Source: Ceraceosorus guamensis
Lineage: Eukaryota > Basidiomycota > Exobasidiomycetes > Ceraceosorales > Ceraceosoraceae
Direction of reading: 5' to 3'
DNA: 64,000 bases
Assembly (NCBI RefSeq): GCF_003144195.1
Contig: NW_020289997.1
Location: forward strand, 310,001 to 374,000
This document shows, one piece after another, positions 46,833 through 57,703 of the stretch; positions within the stretch are counted from its first letter, which is position 1, and every line of letters starts with the position of its first letter. A model generated the notes under the pieces. That model was given only the letters and a program-made list of their open reading frames with translations. It was not told where the DNA came from and made no database searches. Made by a program: the position numbers and the translations under genes.

Positions 46833-48342
46833 ATGCAAGTCGAGGGATCGATGAGTGAACCTCCGATGACGCAAGGAGGAGCCCAACAAGACGAGGGCCT
46901 GCCCTCCAATCTGACACAGGCGCTTCAAGACTTGGCTCCCCACAACAGTCGAGCTGTGCAGCGACTCATCACGGGCTTGAGACAGGGCGGGACCACGGAA
47001 GGGCTCAAAGCGTAAGTGCATTGCCGGTCCGTCCGATGAAGACCCTTGCGCCAATCTTGCAAGCCCGCTCACCGTTGCTCGCTGCAATCATCACTGCAGG
47101 GTGCCTCATAAGGCGCAAGCCGCAGTCTGTGCCATCATCTTCGAAGCCCCTTCTCTCACTGCCGAAATATTCTCCCCAAGTGATGGACAGTTCAACTCGA
47201 CGCTCTTTCAGGGTCGAGACGATGGGCAGAACGGTGATGGCGCTTCGGGCAGAGAACTCCACGTGCTGCTCACTACTCGAGCTCTGCATCTAAGCTCTCA
47301 CCCCGGACAAGCGTCTTTGCCCGGAGGGAAGATGGATGCGCCAGAAACACCCGCAGAAACTGCATTGAGGGAGTCTGAAGAGGAGGTGTATCTGCCCATC
47401 GATGATGAGGGCTTGGTTAGGCTGGGTCTAGGCAAGCCATGTGAGCATGGGAAAGTGGTATTGACATTCGCAATGTGGCTTTTCGCCTTTGTCAGAGTGT
47501 CGCGCGCTGACCACTCCCGCTTGTCTACACAGTCATTTCAAAGTCGACACTGCTGGTGAGGCTTGCACGCATTTGGGCGTAACAAAGAGTCGAGATCAGA
47601 CGCTGACTCCATCACCATCTCATCACAGGTCCACCCTTACTTTGTCCTGTTATCTCCCTTGAGCACCTCGCGCATTCTGTCACAGCTCCGACCCTCGCCA
47701 GACGAAGTGTCGCGGATATGGAGCCACCCTCTTCGGGCTTTATTATCATCCGAAGCGCCACCCGGATTGAAGTTGCGCAATCCTTCAACAGTGGACAGGC
47801 ATCGACCTGCGCAGGAGTGTTACAGATCTTTTTCCGATGTGGACTGGTTCGGCGGCAAGTACCGTCTGCATCGATTCAGGAGCGCGTGAGTAAGGTCTCG
47901 TCGCAGCACGAGCTGTTGGGAAGAGTGCTGACAAGTAGAGTGACTCTTTTGCAGCCAAGAACACCTCAAGGGCTTGACCTGCGATATCCTACTCTACGCC
48001 GTCAGTCTGCTGTACGCATCGCCATCGTTCAACGTGCACGCGCCTCAGCAGCGCACTTTCGACTCGCTGGTCGAAGAAATAGTGCAGCGTCATAAACGAC
48101 GGCAAGGCCGAGCATCGCAACGCTGGGGAGATGGAGAGAGCGGGGACAAGCAAGGAACATCCGAAGCCTTTGGCACGGTCCAGGGCAGGGATTGGGTTGC
48201 CGTAGCCAAAGACGAGGTGCAAGAATCATTGGCGGGGCTGGAAAATGGGTTGGACTCGCGCGAGGCTAAAGATGAGAGGGGAGAGACTAGGGAAGATCCT
48301 GATTGGGTAACGAGAAGGAGGCGGACGCTGATCAATGCCTAA
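46833..48342 (+). CDS. Nudix hydrolase, CoA diphosphatase type (PCD1/NUDT7-like)
   Basis: Five exons (46833-47011, 47100-47440, 47533-47555, 47629-47885, 47955-48342) give 395 residues. The family cleaves CoA and acyl-CoA to phosphopantetheine and 3',5'-ADP, often in peroxisomes. The CoA-type signature LHLSSHPGQASLPGGK runs into the Nudix box, with ETALRESEEEV (RExxEE core) in place. Exon 3 is a 23-nt microexon adding FISKSTLL. Without it the frame fails, and homologues carry a similar FLSK-type strand. The C-terminal 130 residues (WFGGKYRLHRF, then GLTCDILLYAVSLLY, then a charged tail) fit the fungal PCD1 group. The start is uncertain: in-frame ATGs at 46776, 46833 and 46851 are all usable. 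No C-terminal SKL-type peroxisomal signal is seen. Confidence 0.88.
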
Positions 48343-48664
48343 CAGACGATGAATGCGCACTTGCTGGGCTTTGTGATAGACCGCTGCTGAATTCGCACGA
48401 GCTGCTGAGCTACTAGGCGACAAAGGAAGTCGTACATTCCCGAAAAGCCCTTCTGCGCGGCAAGAAGGGATAGGTGACTGAAGAGCTGCTCGCCACTTGG
48501 CGCGTTGCAAGCGTCCTTCGATCCTTGCAGTGCTCGCAAGTCGATCTCAACAGCTCGTTGCGAGGACCCATAAGCTTGCCTGCAAGGCGACAGGGCGGTG
48601 TGGGGTTTCCTTTTGTCATCATGGATTGCTGTAGGAAGGTAAGCTACATCACTTCGCCGTGATC
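48343..48664. other. Convergent 3' gap (Nudix / GDT1)
   Basis: This 322 nt stretch lies between convergent stop codons. Nothing further is recognisable. Confidence 0.5.
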
Positions 48665-50166
48665 CTATCGTTGGACAACCTCTCGTGCTCTTCCAGGCGG
48701 CAGATGTCCATGTCCAGCATCTACAGGTAGACGGTCCACTGGGTCCAGGGCAGCACCGTTCGGCGCAGCAGGAACGAAACTGATCGTCTGAGCTTGGTGG
48801 CCTTGAAGCCCATTTGGTGCCGCTGGAGCTTGACCTGCTTGTGCTGCTGCATTGGCATTCGCTGCTGCACCCAGAGCAGCCGCAGCGGCTGCGATCGAAT
48901 CTTCTGCCCCACTGCTCGTGCTACTCAAAGGCGATGGTAGATGGATGTTGCCTTCCGCTGAGATCCCGACACCGCTCGACAATAATTCATGAAGAGACTC
49001 GATTAAATAAATGACACCGAAGAGGAGGAAGAGGACTGCACCGCCCAGTGTGACTACGACGCGGAATCGAAGTATGTCCGATTCAGCGGCTTGTGCGAGG
49101 CAACGCAGTGGCGGGAGAGATACGTAACTCACCATGCTTCGCACTTATCCTCCGGGCTAGCCAGCTGCCACAGATGACCGCTACTCCAGTGCATATAGCA
49201 TGACCTGCTATTGTGCCAATTGAGATTAATGTGACGCTCTGAGAGAGAAGGCAGTGGATCGACTCATTGTAAGCCTTGATTGTAAATCTGGGTGCCCGAT
49301 GAACGAATGTACGCTGCAGTCGGATGAAATGCCCAATACTTGCCCCACTCACATGAGCCGCCCCGAGCGCAATGGTGGCTATCTGACTTCGGTCACCCCA
49401 CTCTCCCAAAAAGGTGAGAACGAAGCTCTGCGCGAAGACGTGACTAAAGCAAATCCCGCAGAGGTTCTTGAGCCCTTCTTTTGGATCTGCCAGGCCGGCT
49501 GAGCGAGCAGGCGGATTGTTGCTCGGATGCGTCCGATCTGGTGGTTGGACTTGTCCATACGGCCGCACGCGAGGGTAGCCCTGAGACGCTTCTTCCTCCC
49601 TCGTCCGCGCTTCGTCGTCCAAGTGGCCAGTCCTTGACTCGCTGTTCGTTCCTTCTTCGAGATCCCTCAATTCCATCTTGTCCCCTGCTTCTTCCTCATT
49701 CACCTCTCTCTCTGCTTCTCTCCACTCTTCATTCGCCTCATCTCCCGTCATTCCGCTCGCATCCTTCAACATCCCAAGTCCAAAGAACAAGAACAGTCCC
49801 GCGGCGAGCAGTGTGGTGAGGCTCTTTGGAAGGAGAGTTGGGAACGCGGCTCCTAGCAGCGCAGAGAGGATGGACATGAGTGCCAAGGCACTAAAGGCCC
49901 CGCTGAACACTTCGATGCGCGCATGGCGCATAGACAGGATGGCAGCTATCAAGAACGTCTTGTCTCCAATTTCCGAGACCTGCAGCGAAGAGCTGGAATT
50001 AGCTACGTAGGGGGAGTTAAGCGCGCAGTCTGCTCCTTGAAGCAGCTCAGCTATCAAGTCCCCCGTCCACACTGACTCAACTCACGATGATCATGCTGAA
50101 TGCGGACCAGAGCGCTCTGGGATCGTCGTGAGCGGCCTGAACCACTGAGCTGAAGAAGGGCAGCAT
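48665..50166 (-). CDS. GDT1: GDT1/TMEM165-family Golgi Ca2+/Mn2+ transporter
   Basis: Four exons (50166-50086, 49979-49353, 49238-49133, 49089-48665) give 412 residues. The family (UPF0016) exchanges Ca2+/Mn2+ for protons in the Golgi and supports glycosylation and ion balance. Both diagnostic repeats are present: VSEIGDKTFLIAAIL (E-x-G-D-K-T) in the first half and LGEWGDRSQIATIALGA (E-x-G-D-R-S) in the second. Each is followed by hydrophobic helices such as TTLLAAGLFLFFGLGML and AVLFLLFGVIYLIE. The halves are joined by a very acidic loop of about 95 residues. The last 80 residues are Ala/Asn/Pro-rich. The first exon encodes MLPFFSSVVQAAH and was chosen because its phase 0 donor joins directly to VSEIGDKT. 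Confidence 0.93.
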
Positions 50167-51083
50167 GTGTGAGGAAGCAGCCGCATAGCGCGACGCTTCA
50201 TCTCCCAGGCCCGACATGTCGCGCGAAACAGTCAAGGAGAGGCTGCTGCCGCCTAGTGAGATGAAAGTGCTGATTCAGCAGCAGCAGCAGCTGATCCGCA
50301 TTTCGTGGCGCGTGGCTGATCTCCTAACCCGTGCCTGTCGGGAAAAGCACCGCTCCGGAGGAGGAAATCTGGGGACCTTGGCCTGAATGAAGAGCAAAGA
50401 GAAGAGCAAAGATGCTCCTCGGGCAAGGTGATGGACGCGACGAAGTAGCGTCGATGTGCGGTCATGTGTTGCGTGCAGGTGGAGAGAAGCACAATCGCTT
50501 GGTACGCATGCTCCAAGTCAGAATGAGGAGTCGTCGTCGTCATGGGTGTCAGTATGCAAGCCTCAATCCGAGCCCTGTGTATGGCTGCTCACGACTGCAG
50601 CAGGGGCTGCAGGGACGATGCTAGCTGCTCGCTTGGCACGCGAACATGCCTTCTTCGTCTCGTACGAGATTGGCGGATCGCGCACCACGCGGTAATTTGC
50701 AGGTAGCATGCAGCTGGGGGGAACTTTCCGAATGTCGTGTGCCTGTCCTGGTGGGTGGATACTTCCTTTGAAGGTGTAGGTCAAACCGATAAAGACGTTC
50801 AATAATAGAAACAAACGCTAGAATCGCTAAATCGTATCGGGGCACGGACCTCGTCGAAGGTCCTGCATGCGTGCGGGGTCTTGACACACACTCTCGCTTG
50901 ATGCACCAGTGTGTAAGGTTGCTGACCATGCCAGCCAGGACGTCGACCCGGCCGTTGCAAGAGTGTGATGCAACATGCAATTCTTGCAGCACCTCTTCAT
51001 TCTCGTCCTCACCACCACCACACCCACGTACCTCTGCGAAACGCACCCTAATCCCGCTCATCGAACTCACTGCTTCGAGCATC
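50167..51083. promoter_or_regulatory. Divergent region (GDT1 / cytidine deaminase)
   Basis: This 917 nt gap includes a (CAG)5 tract near 50276-50290. Open frames on both strands are short and featureless. No gene is supported. Confidence 0.5.
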
Positions 51084-52152
51084 ATGTCCGCTTCATCCAC
51101 CAACTCTGCACCCGTCGCTATCCCCATCTCTTCAGCAGCACTGGACCAGTTGCTGGTAGCAGCAGTCGCTGCACGCAAAAAGGCCTACAGTCCTTACTCG
51201 AAGGTGAGATGAGAGTAAACAAGGGGAGATGCAGGCAAATACAAGGCGCATGCATGGGTGTGAGGTGTTCAAAACACTCCTGAGATTGCTCGGACCTGTT
51301 GATCGAGCGTCGCAGCCTCGACTTGATTGATTGCGTGCGTTGGATCGCAGCGCAGACACGCGTGACTGATAAGCTGCTTGCTTGCTTGCTTGCCTTTTTG
51401 TATACCGGTACGCGGTATCGCAGTTCCGCGTTGGCGCAGCGTTGCTTCTGCAGGACGGCAGCATTGTAGAGGGAGCCAACGTGGAGAATGCCAGCTACGG
51501 TGAGAGCAGCTAGCGAAGAGCGCCATTGACGCTTGTTTACCTGCTCCACACCCGTTCTCCGGACACCTACACCACTAACACACCTTCGCCTCGCTCTTTG
51601 CGCGCTGCAGGTGCTGGAATTTGTGCCGAGAGGACGGCGCTCAGCACTTGGCGAGTGGCCTCTCGCGAGCCCAGTCCAGTAGTGGCCATAGCCGTATCAT
51701 CCGACTTGCACACTCCCTGCCCACCGTGCGGGATCTGTCGGCAATTCATTCGGGAACACTGCTCGGAACAAGTGCCCATCTACATGCCCTTTGCGCCTCC
51801 CAAAAAGCAGATCGAAAAGACGGTAGAGGGAGTTGCGGAGGCGGAGAAGAGGTCGGGTGAAGAGGCCCACCAGGAACCTGGAAGAGAGTGGACGCCTGCA
51901 CTGGGCCATGGGGAGGATACGGTCAAGGTGATGACCCTGGAACAGCTCTTGCCCCTCAGCTTTGGTAAGTCCTGGGAAAACACCATGTCTGGCGGAATCT
52001 TGCCGTTGCTTGCACATCTTGAAGTCGCTTCTCGATGCGCATAATCATACCTATACTAGAGCTGACCATATTGTCCTACTACCCCTCCGCCTTCGCTTCT
52101 TCCTTCGCATTCATCAGGTCCAGAGAGCCTTCAGAGACCAGCTGTGGTTTAG
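51084..52152 (+). CDS. CDD1: Cytidine deaminase
   Basis: Four exons (51084-51203, 51424-51499, 51611-51964, 52118-52152) give 194 residues. The enzyme converts cytidine and deoxycytidine to the uridine forms in pyrimidine salvage. The fold is clear: ARKKAYSPYSKFRVGAALL, then EGANVENASYGAGICAERTA (zinc ligand Cys plus catalytic Glu) and PCPPCGICRQFIREH (the two further zinc Cys). This is the homotetrameric three-cysteine type. An insertion of about 40 residues (KKQIEKTVEGVAEAEKR and onward) sits before the last strand, longer than in bacterial enzymes. The tiny last exon adds GPESLQRPAVV, matching the usual FGPEDL-type ending. It is convergent with the COX16-ERV1 gene, 212 nt away. Confidence 0.95.
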
Positions 52153-52364
52153 ATCATCGCTCTTATCCCTCATTCATATCATAATTGCCCACGCCTCGCA
52201 CGTCATTCATTCGCCCATTCAGCACGCGAGGCGCGTGACTGTCGCCCTCAATGCCCGCCTGTGTGCTAAACGTGTGCTTCAAATGATGCTTGATATCGAT
52301 CAGGTAATGATACAAACGGCGGCAGTGGTGAGGATTTTTCGCATCAGGATCCGCAAAGGCAGTC

Positions 52365-53592
52365 TCAATCGCAGCTATCGTCTCGCGGTCCATCCCTCCA
52401 CCTCTCTTGCAACACCTCCTCCCTGCACTCCCACACAGGCTTGCCCAGCCTCTCATTGACTTCGTTGTGTATTCCACACAACCAACGTCGAAGCGTCTGC
52501 CCCTTCCCAACAGCCTGCTCCAAGATGTCCGCTTGCCCTCCGCCTCTTGCATTCCAGCATGTTCCTTCCCTCTTCTCGCGCTCGTACTCTTCTCCGAGCG
52601 CTGCAGCGCATGAGTGACAGGGATAAAGATGTGGCAAAGACCGAAGTAGGGATAGCATTGCAGACTTTTGAATGGACGTGGGTTCTTCCGGGTAGTATGC
52701 TGCAGCGCTGTGCAGGAACAGCCACGTCGATCTGCCAATCTCTTCGCCATCCGGGGGACAGTGCTGTGTGTGCTGCTCGCTGCTTGACTGAGTGGCAGCG
52801 ACTGCGGCAGCGCTCGTACCCGCACCTGCACTCGCGGCAGCCGCCTTGGAAGGGGTCGAGCTGGATTGCGATGTGCTCGACCTAGCAACGCCACCCTTCT
52901 CAGTGCCTCTCATAGCGGCAGAGAAAGCCAATTTGGAATTGCAAGCTCTGCACGGTTTACCATCCGGCCCCAATATAACACCAGGTTTCCGGGCGCTTGC
53001 ATTCGCACTCGAAGCTTCTTCACCCGCTTCGTCGAGGCGCGGAAGAGCGCCACCATCAGCGTGCACCTCCTTGTTGCTGGCCCAGGAGGAGAACCAGCCT
53101 TTTCGCTTGGGAGGCAAAGAGGGAGATGCGTCTGCAGGGATACCCCATTCGGGCACACCCGGCGGCCTCTCCACGCGCTTGGGCTCCCAGTCGTCAAGCG
53201 CCGCAGATCGATTTGGATCCGATTCCAATTTCTGAGAGCGCGCGTGCCCAGATCATCAGCGCTAAACTCCACAAACAGCTTCGTATTTGTAGCATTGCAC
53301 TCACGAAATACTCTTCCCTGATATCGATCTTTTTCCTATCCTTTCTCATTTTCAATTCTTCCGATTTGGAGATGCTCTGCACTTTGGATGCGTCGTAGTC
53401 GAATTTGGTCTGGGCGATGTAAGACAGGGCTACAGAGGCACCGGCCATGACAGATATGAATGGCAAGCCAAAGAAGAGGAAAGGTCGTCGTTTGAGCGCT
53501 AGACTGAGTCGCGAGTTGAGGGGCTGATTCCGTGAGCCGCCGCCGGATGAGCCGAACGCATCGCCGATCGGTTTGCGCGAGAAGACCGGCAT
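52365..53592 (-). CDS. COX16-ERV1: COX16-ERV1 fusion protein (mitochondrial)
   Basis: Two exons (53592-53305 and 53231-52365) give 384 residues in one open frame. Residues 1 to about 125 are Cox16: LKRRPFLFFGLPFISVM membrane helix (about 37-61), then RKDRKKIDIREEYF and DDWEPKRVERPPG, the family's conserved end. After a linker of about 60 residues comes a complete Erv1/ALR sulfhydryl oxidase: KPCRAC shuttle pair (C190/C193), STWLFLHSAAAYYP, catalytic YPCHSC (C301/C304), CGIHNEVNERLGKPVWEC, and DDSCD at the end. Cox16 helps build cytochrome c oxidase. Erv1 reoxidises Mia40 in the intermembrane space. There is no stop, and no in-frame ATG, between the Cox16 end and CRAC, so Erv1 cannot start on its own here. 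Alternative splicing could still give separate products. Confidence 0.9.
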
Positions 53593-54667
53593 GGTGAGCG
53601 GGGGAGCCGATGGTGCGTGATAATTGCGAGTGGCTCGGGTGGAGCGGTACGTTCGATGGATGAACGACGTGTAACCGACTTGCATGGGGCTCGTCGCTGA
53701 CTGATGAAAGGCGAAGTTAATCGGAATGACAGTGGTGAGTGGGGTCCACGCTTATAAACCGCGTAGTTCTTCACCAGCGAGCTTATGTCCGCGGCGAGGA
53801 CCGAAAACTGCATGTCACGTGTATGTGTTGTCCTGGTGGAAAGGGCGTTTCCGCGGAAGTCCGAAAGGATCTGTCAATTGCTTCGCACTTTTCCGCGGAT
53901 GCAGACAGCAAATCTTGATCATACGACGTATGCGCTGTGTGCGCGTATATATCTTTCACATCCCACACCACCTCAGACTCGATCACGATATCTCGACTCG
54001 CACAGCGCAGTCAAGCCAATACCCTCGCGATGCGGTGAGCTGGACGTACCATATATATGCTGTGACCCGTGGCTTCCGTGATCCGCGAGCGCGAAGATTA
54101 TTGTACTCGAGTCGTGCTGTCTGCGCTGCTTGATAGTTGAGTTGCCTTGGCACGCGCTATGGCTTGTTGTTGGACGCTGCTACTGCGTGCGGTCGCTAGA
54201 AGCCAAGGCGCCGAGCGGCTGGGCACTTACGCTGGGAAATGTAATCACCATCGTAAATGTGTACAGGGCATGGGGGCACGTCGACCAGTCGTTGGTCGTG
54301 ACTCCGAAGGGCATTCGTGATTCTTGACGAGTCACGAGTGCTCGATCGTAACAACGCGCGCGCGCGTCTCCACTCAGCACGATCGAGTCGCACAAAGCTC
54401 GCAGCCTTGACTTGACGAGATGGCGTCGTCCGAGCACGACATCATCATCGCGACAGGCGCGTAATTTGGGGGCTGCATGCATGCAGGTCCCGCGCTAATC
54501 CCAGCACCTGCAGGCGCGTCCGAATTAACCGTCGAACCATCCACCCGCCCCGCCCCGCCGCCGGCTGCATGCTGATGCTGCTTGTGGATTGATCTTCGCC
54601 CCGTGAAGCTCTGATGTTATCATGGTAGAGCCTATATATGAGCCCTACCCATGACTCGTGACTGTAT

Positions 54668-54685
54668 AGCAGCAGCAGCAGCAGC
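54668..54685. repeat. (AGC)6 microsatellite
   Basis: Six perfect AGC units, directly after a TCGTGA word, some 530 nt upstream of the gamma-glutamyltransferase start. Confidence 0.95.
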
Positions 54686-55102
54686 GAGGTGTCTTCGAGC
54701 ACCTCAGCTTCAAGTCGCCGACGCATCACGGCGCATCGTCCGCAGGACCACATGCATGCGTGCAGCAGCACTCAGATTGTCTGCTCAAATGTTTACACTC
54801 GTGACTCAATTGTATAGGCGATGCCCGCGCTAGCACACCACCAGCATAAGCCCAATCAAGCTGCAATCGCCAATCAATCAAATCGTCGAGGAGTGACGGC
54901 TCCCCGCCTTGATGGTCGCGGTGGCACATCAATGTGTTCGTCAAGTGCACCTTGGCATCCAGCCCAAAGTGTTCTTGGCTTCCTTCCTTCCATCCATCCA
55001 TCAACCCTCCCCCTTCCCTGCCCATCCTCCTCCTCGTCCTCTGCGTCTGCCTTCCTACAAGCGCTCGTTCCTTGCCTCTCTCCCTTGCATCCCCTCCTGC
55101 TC

Positions 55103-55108
55103 TATAAA
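55103..55108 (+). promoter_or_regulatory. TATA box of the gamma-glutamyltransferase gene
   Basis: TATAAA in the context CTCTATAAAGG lies 105 nt before the ATG, after a long CT-rich stretch. Position and context fit a core promoter; function is inferred. Confidence 0.55.
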
Positions 55109-55212
55109 GGTAGCATCCTTTTCCTTTCACTTCCGGCAAGGTCATCTCGTCCAGCTCCACTGTCCTGTCCACGCCACATAGCTCCCCCCATTACTTCATC
55201 ACTCACCCTCTG

Positions 55213-57472
55213 ATGCGCACGATGCGATTCGTGGCTCTCTCCTTCGTGCTCGGCTTGGCAGCTCAAACACTCGCCAATCCCATCCCCACATCGCCCGAAG
55301 AGAAATGGGTCGATGTAGCCGCCGAGCAAGGTGGCCGGCTTCCTGCCCTCAACGCCCCGTCTCAAGGTCTCAAGCCAGAGCACGGCCCAGCGGGTAGACG
55401 CGGCGCAGTAGCTACCGAGATCGATGTATGCTCCAACGTGGGCGCAGATCTTCTCAAGCGTGGCGGAAGCGCTGCCGATGCGGTGAGCCTAGTCATAGCA
55501 ACAATGTGATGCCAGCGATTACTGATCACGGAATATTTTGGGTCCCATTAGGCCATTGGGGCATCGCTCTGTGTCGGTGTAGTCGCAGCTTTCCACAGTG
55601 GCATCGGGGGTGGAGGCTTCGCCTTGATTCGCACCGCCCATGGACACTACTCGGAGGTCGACTTCCGCGAGACTGCCCCAGCATTGTCCAACCAGACGAT
55701 GTATGAGGATACAAACAAGTCTTCGACCATCGGTGGCTTGTCGGTAGGCACGCCAGGAGAGCTTCGAGGCTGGGAAGCTCTGCATGCCAAGCATGGCCAG
55801 TTGCCATGGAAGGCTATCTTTCAGCCTGCCATTCAGATCGCCAGGTACGGCTTCAAGGTGAGTAGTTCGTAATGTATGCGAGCGATCAGACGAGTCCGAC
55901 AAGAACTTACACATATCTATGGATGCGCATGAAGGTTCCCTCTCAACTCTCCGTCTCCATCACCCAATACGCTGACAAGCTGCTTTGCAAGGAACCTCTG
56001 TGGGCAGAAGTGTACTGTCCAGGAGGCAAAGCTGCTCAGCTCGGCGACACGATCAAACGGGTCCGCTATGCGGACACGCTCGAGATCATTGCCGAGCAGG
56101 GTGTCGATGCATTCTACCATGGTCCCATCGCGAACAGGACAGTAGCGACTGTACAAGCTTCCGGAGGAATCCTCACAAAGGCTGATCTGGCCGCTTACAA
56201 GGTGGTTCATCGTAGGCCTGCGCACATTCAGTATGGAAAGCACAAGGTCGTATCCACTGTTGCTCCATCCAGTGGAACTGTCGTTCTGAATACCCTCAAT
56301 GTCATTGGCCAATACGAGGATCTTCAAGAAGTTGGGACCAACCTCACGACTCACCGCCTCATTGAAGCTACCAAGGTGCGTATACAACAACAGCTCCGTC
56401 ATGCTATGATCTAGCTGACCAGACCGCATCCACCTCGTACAGTGGGCATATGCTACACGCGCACACCTCGCCGATCCTGTGAGAATGTCGCTGACACGAG
56501 CCCCGCTTCGGATGACGCTTTCAAGAGCATCACTCATATCGCTTCCTTCTCTTACAGGACTTCATCAAGAATGTCAGCCAGATCGAGTGGAAAAGTATCA
56601 CGGACGAATCTGCACGCAAAATCAAAGCCGAGATTCGTGACGACAAGACCTTTCCTCCTGCGCACTACAATCCCGAGCGTATTGGTGAGTGCACAGGCAG
56701 ACGGTGGTTGTCCCGGCGTCAGCTAAAAGTGTCTGACGTGACATGCTGTGCAACGATGCTCTCGAACAGACATCTTGACGGACTCTGGCACCTCGCAATT
56801 GTCGGTCGTGGCAGCCGATGGCTCCGCCGTCACCCTCACTACCACGATCAATCTCATCTGGCGCTCGCAGCTCGTTACCCCAGACGGGATCATTCTCAAC
56901 GATGAGATGGACGATTTCTCCAGACCCGGCGGCAGCAACGCCTTCGGTTATGTCGCTGCTAGCGCCAACTTCATCAAGCCCGGCAAGCGTCCATTGAGCT
57001 CCATCTCGCCCGTCATTGCCGAAAAGGATGGCCAGATCTCCTTTGCGCTTGGATCGGCCGGTGGAAGCCGTATCATCACTGCAAACATCATCAACAGCTT
57101 CAACGCTCTCAATGGCGTTGATTTGCAAGACTCCTTGGTGAGTGATGAGGCCCCCTCGCATTGCGCATTGCCACGAAGCGCTGCTCATGTGATCATCACC
57201 TCGCATCTCAACGCACGCAGGCTCAACCTCGGTGGCATGACCAGCTCCTTCCAGCTACGACGGTGCTGGAATGGGCAGACTCGGACCCAAAGATTCCAGG
57301 TTGGGTGGGGTACAGCAACAGCACGGCTGCTTTCCTTGCTGGGTTGGGTCACAACATCAGCTACGCTGCCCCAGGCTCTAGCACTGCCCAGGGAGTTCAG
57401 CGCAAAGAGAGCGGACTTGTCAAGGGAGCTCACGAGCCCCGTCAGCTTTCAAGCGGTGCTGCTGGCGTCTGA
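55213..57472 (+). CDS. Gamma-glutamyltransferase, secretory
   Basis: Seven exons (55213-55482, 55552-55857, 55935-56375, 56443-56478, 56558-56684, 56770-57137, 57221-57472) give 599 residues. The enzyme hydrolyses or transfers the gamma-glutamyl group of glutathione and self-cleaves into two subunits. A signal peptide opens the protein (MRFVALSFVLGLAAQTLA). Family blocks follow: GAVATEIDVCSNVGADLLKR, HSGIGGGGFALI, SVGTPGELRGWE, SSGTVVLNTLNVIGQYED, then DSGTSQLSVVAADGSAV, where T401 should be the cleavage point and nucleophile. DGIILNDEMDDFSRPG and GSAGGSRIITA complete the small subunit. The residue after Thr-Ser is Gln, where many homologues have His. Exon 4 is a 36-nt microexon (WAYATRAHLADP) that matches the family. 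Confidence 0.94.
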
Positions 57473-57703
57473 ATATCGGGTGAAGTGAGGCACGAACAAT
57501 GTCAGACGTCCAAAATGTTGCAATTAGAGCTCCAATAATCAGATGCGTCATGTATTTCCTCTTTCGCCTGCAGTTTTGCGGTCCACTGCGCATGCGCTGC
57601 AGATGTTGAATTCGGAACGAGCGCCAGGATCGAATTTGCAGCACGAAAGCTGCTGGCCGCTCGCGCTCGCGCTCGCGCAGCAGATGGAGCGAAAAAAAAA
57701 AAG

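Larger units (their letters stand above)
53593..55212. promoter_or_regulatory. Divergent region (COX16-ERV1 / gamma-glutamyltransferase)
   Basis: This 1.6 kb gap contains clustered TCGTGA/TCACGA words (54296-54337 and 54656-54661), an alternating CG run near 54354-54366, an AGC tract and a pyrimidine-rich stretch before the downstream gene. No protein or RNA gene is recognised. Confidence 0.55.

Noticed and set aside
53000-53231. Two separate genes, COX16 and ERV1, with an unseen intron or promoter between
   Set aside because: The frame is continuous from the Cox16 end to CRAC and contains no in-frame ATG there. Separate products would need alternative splicing, noted as a test.
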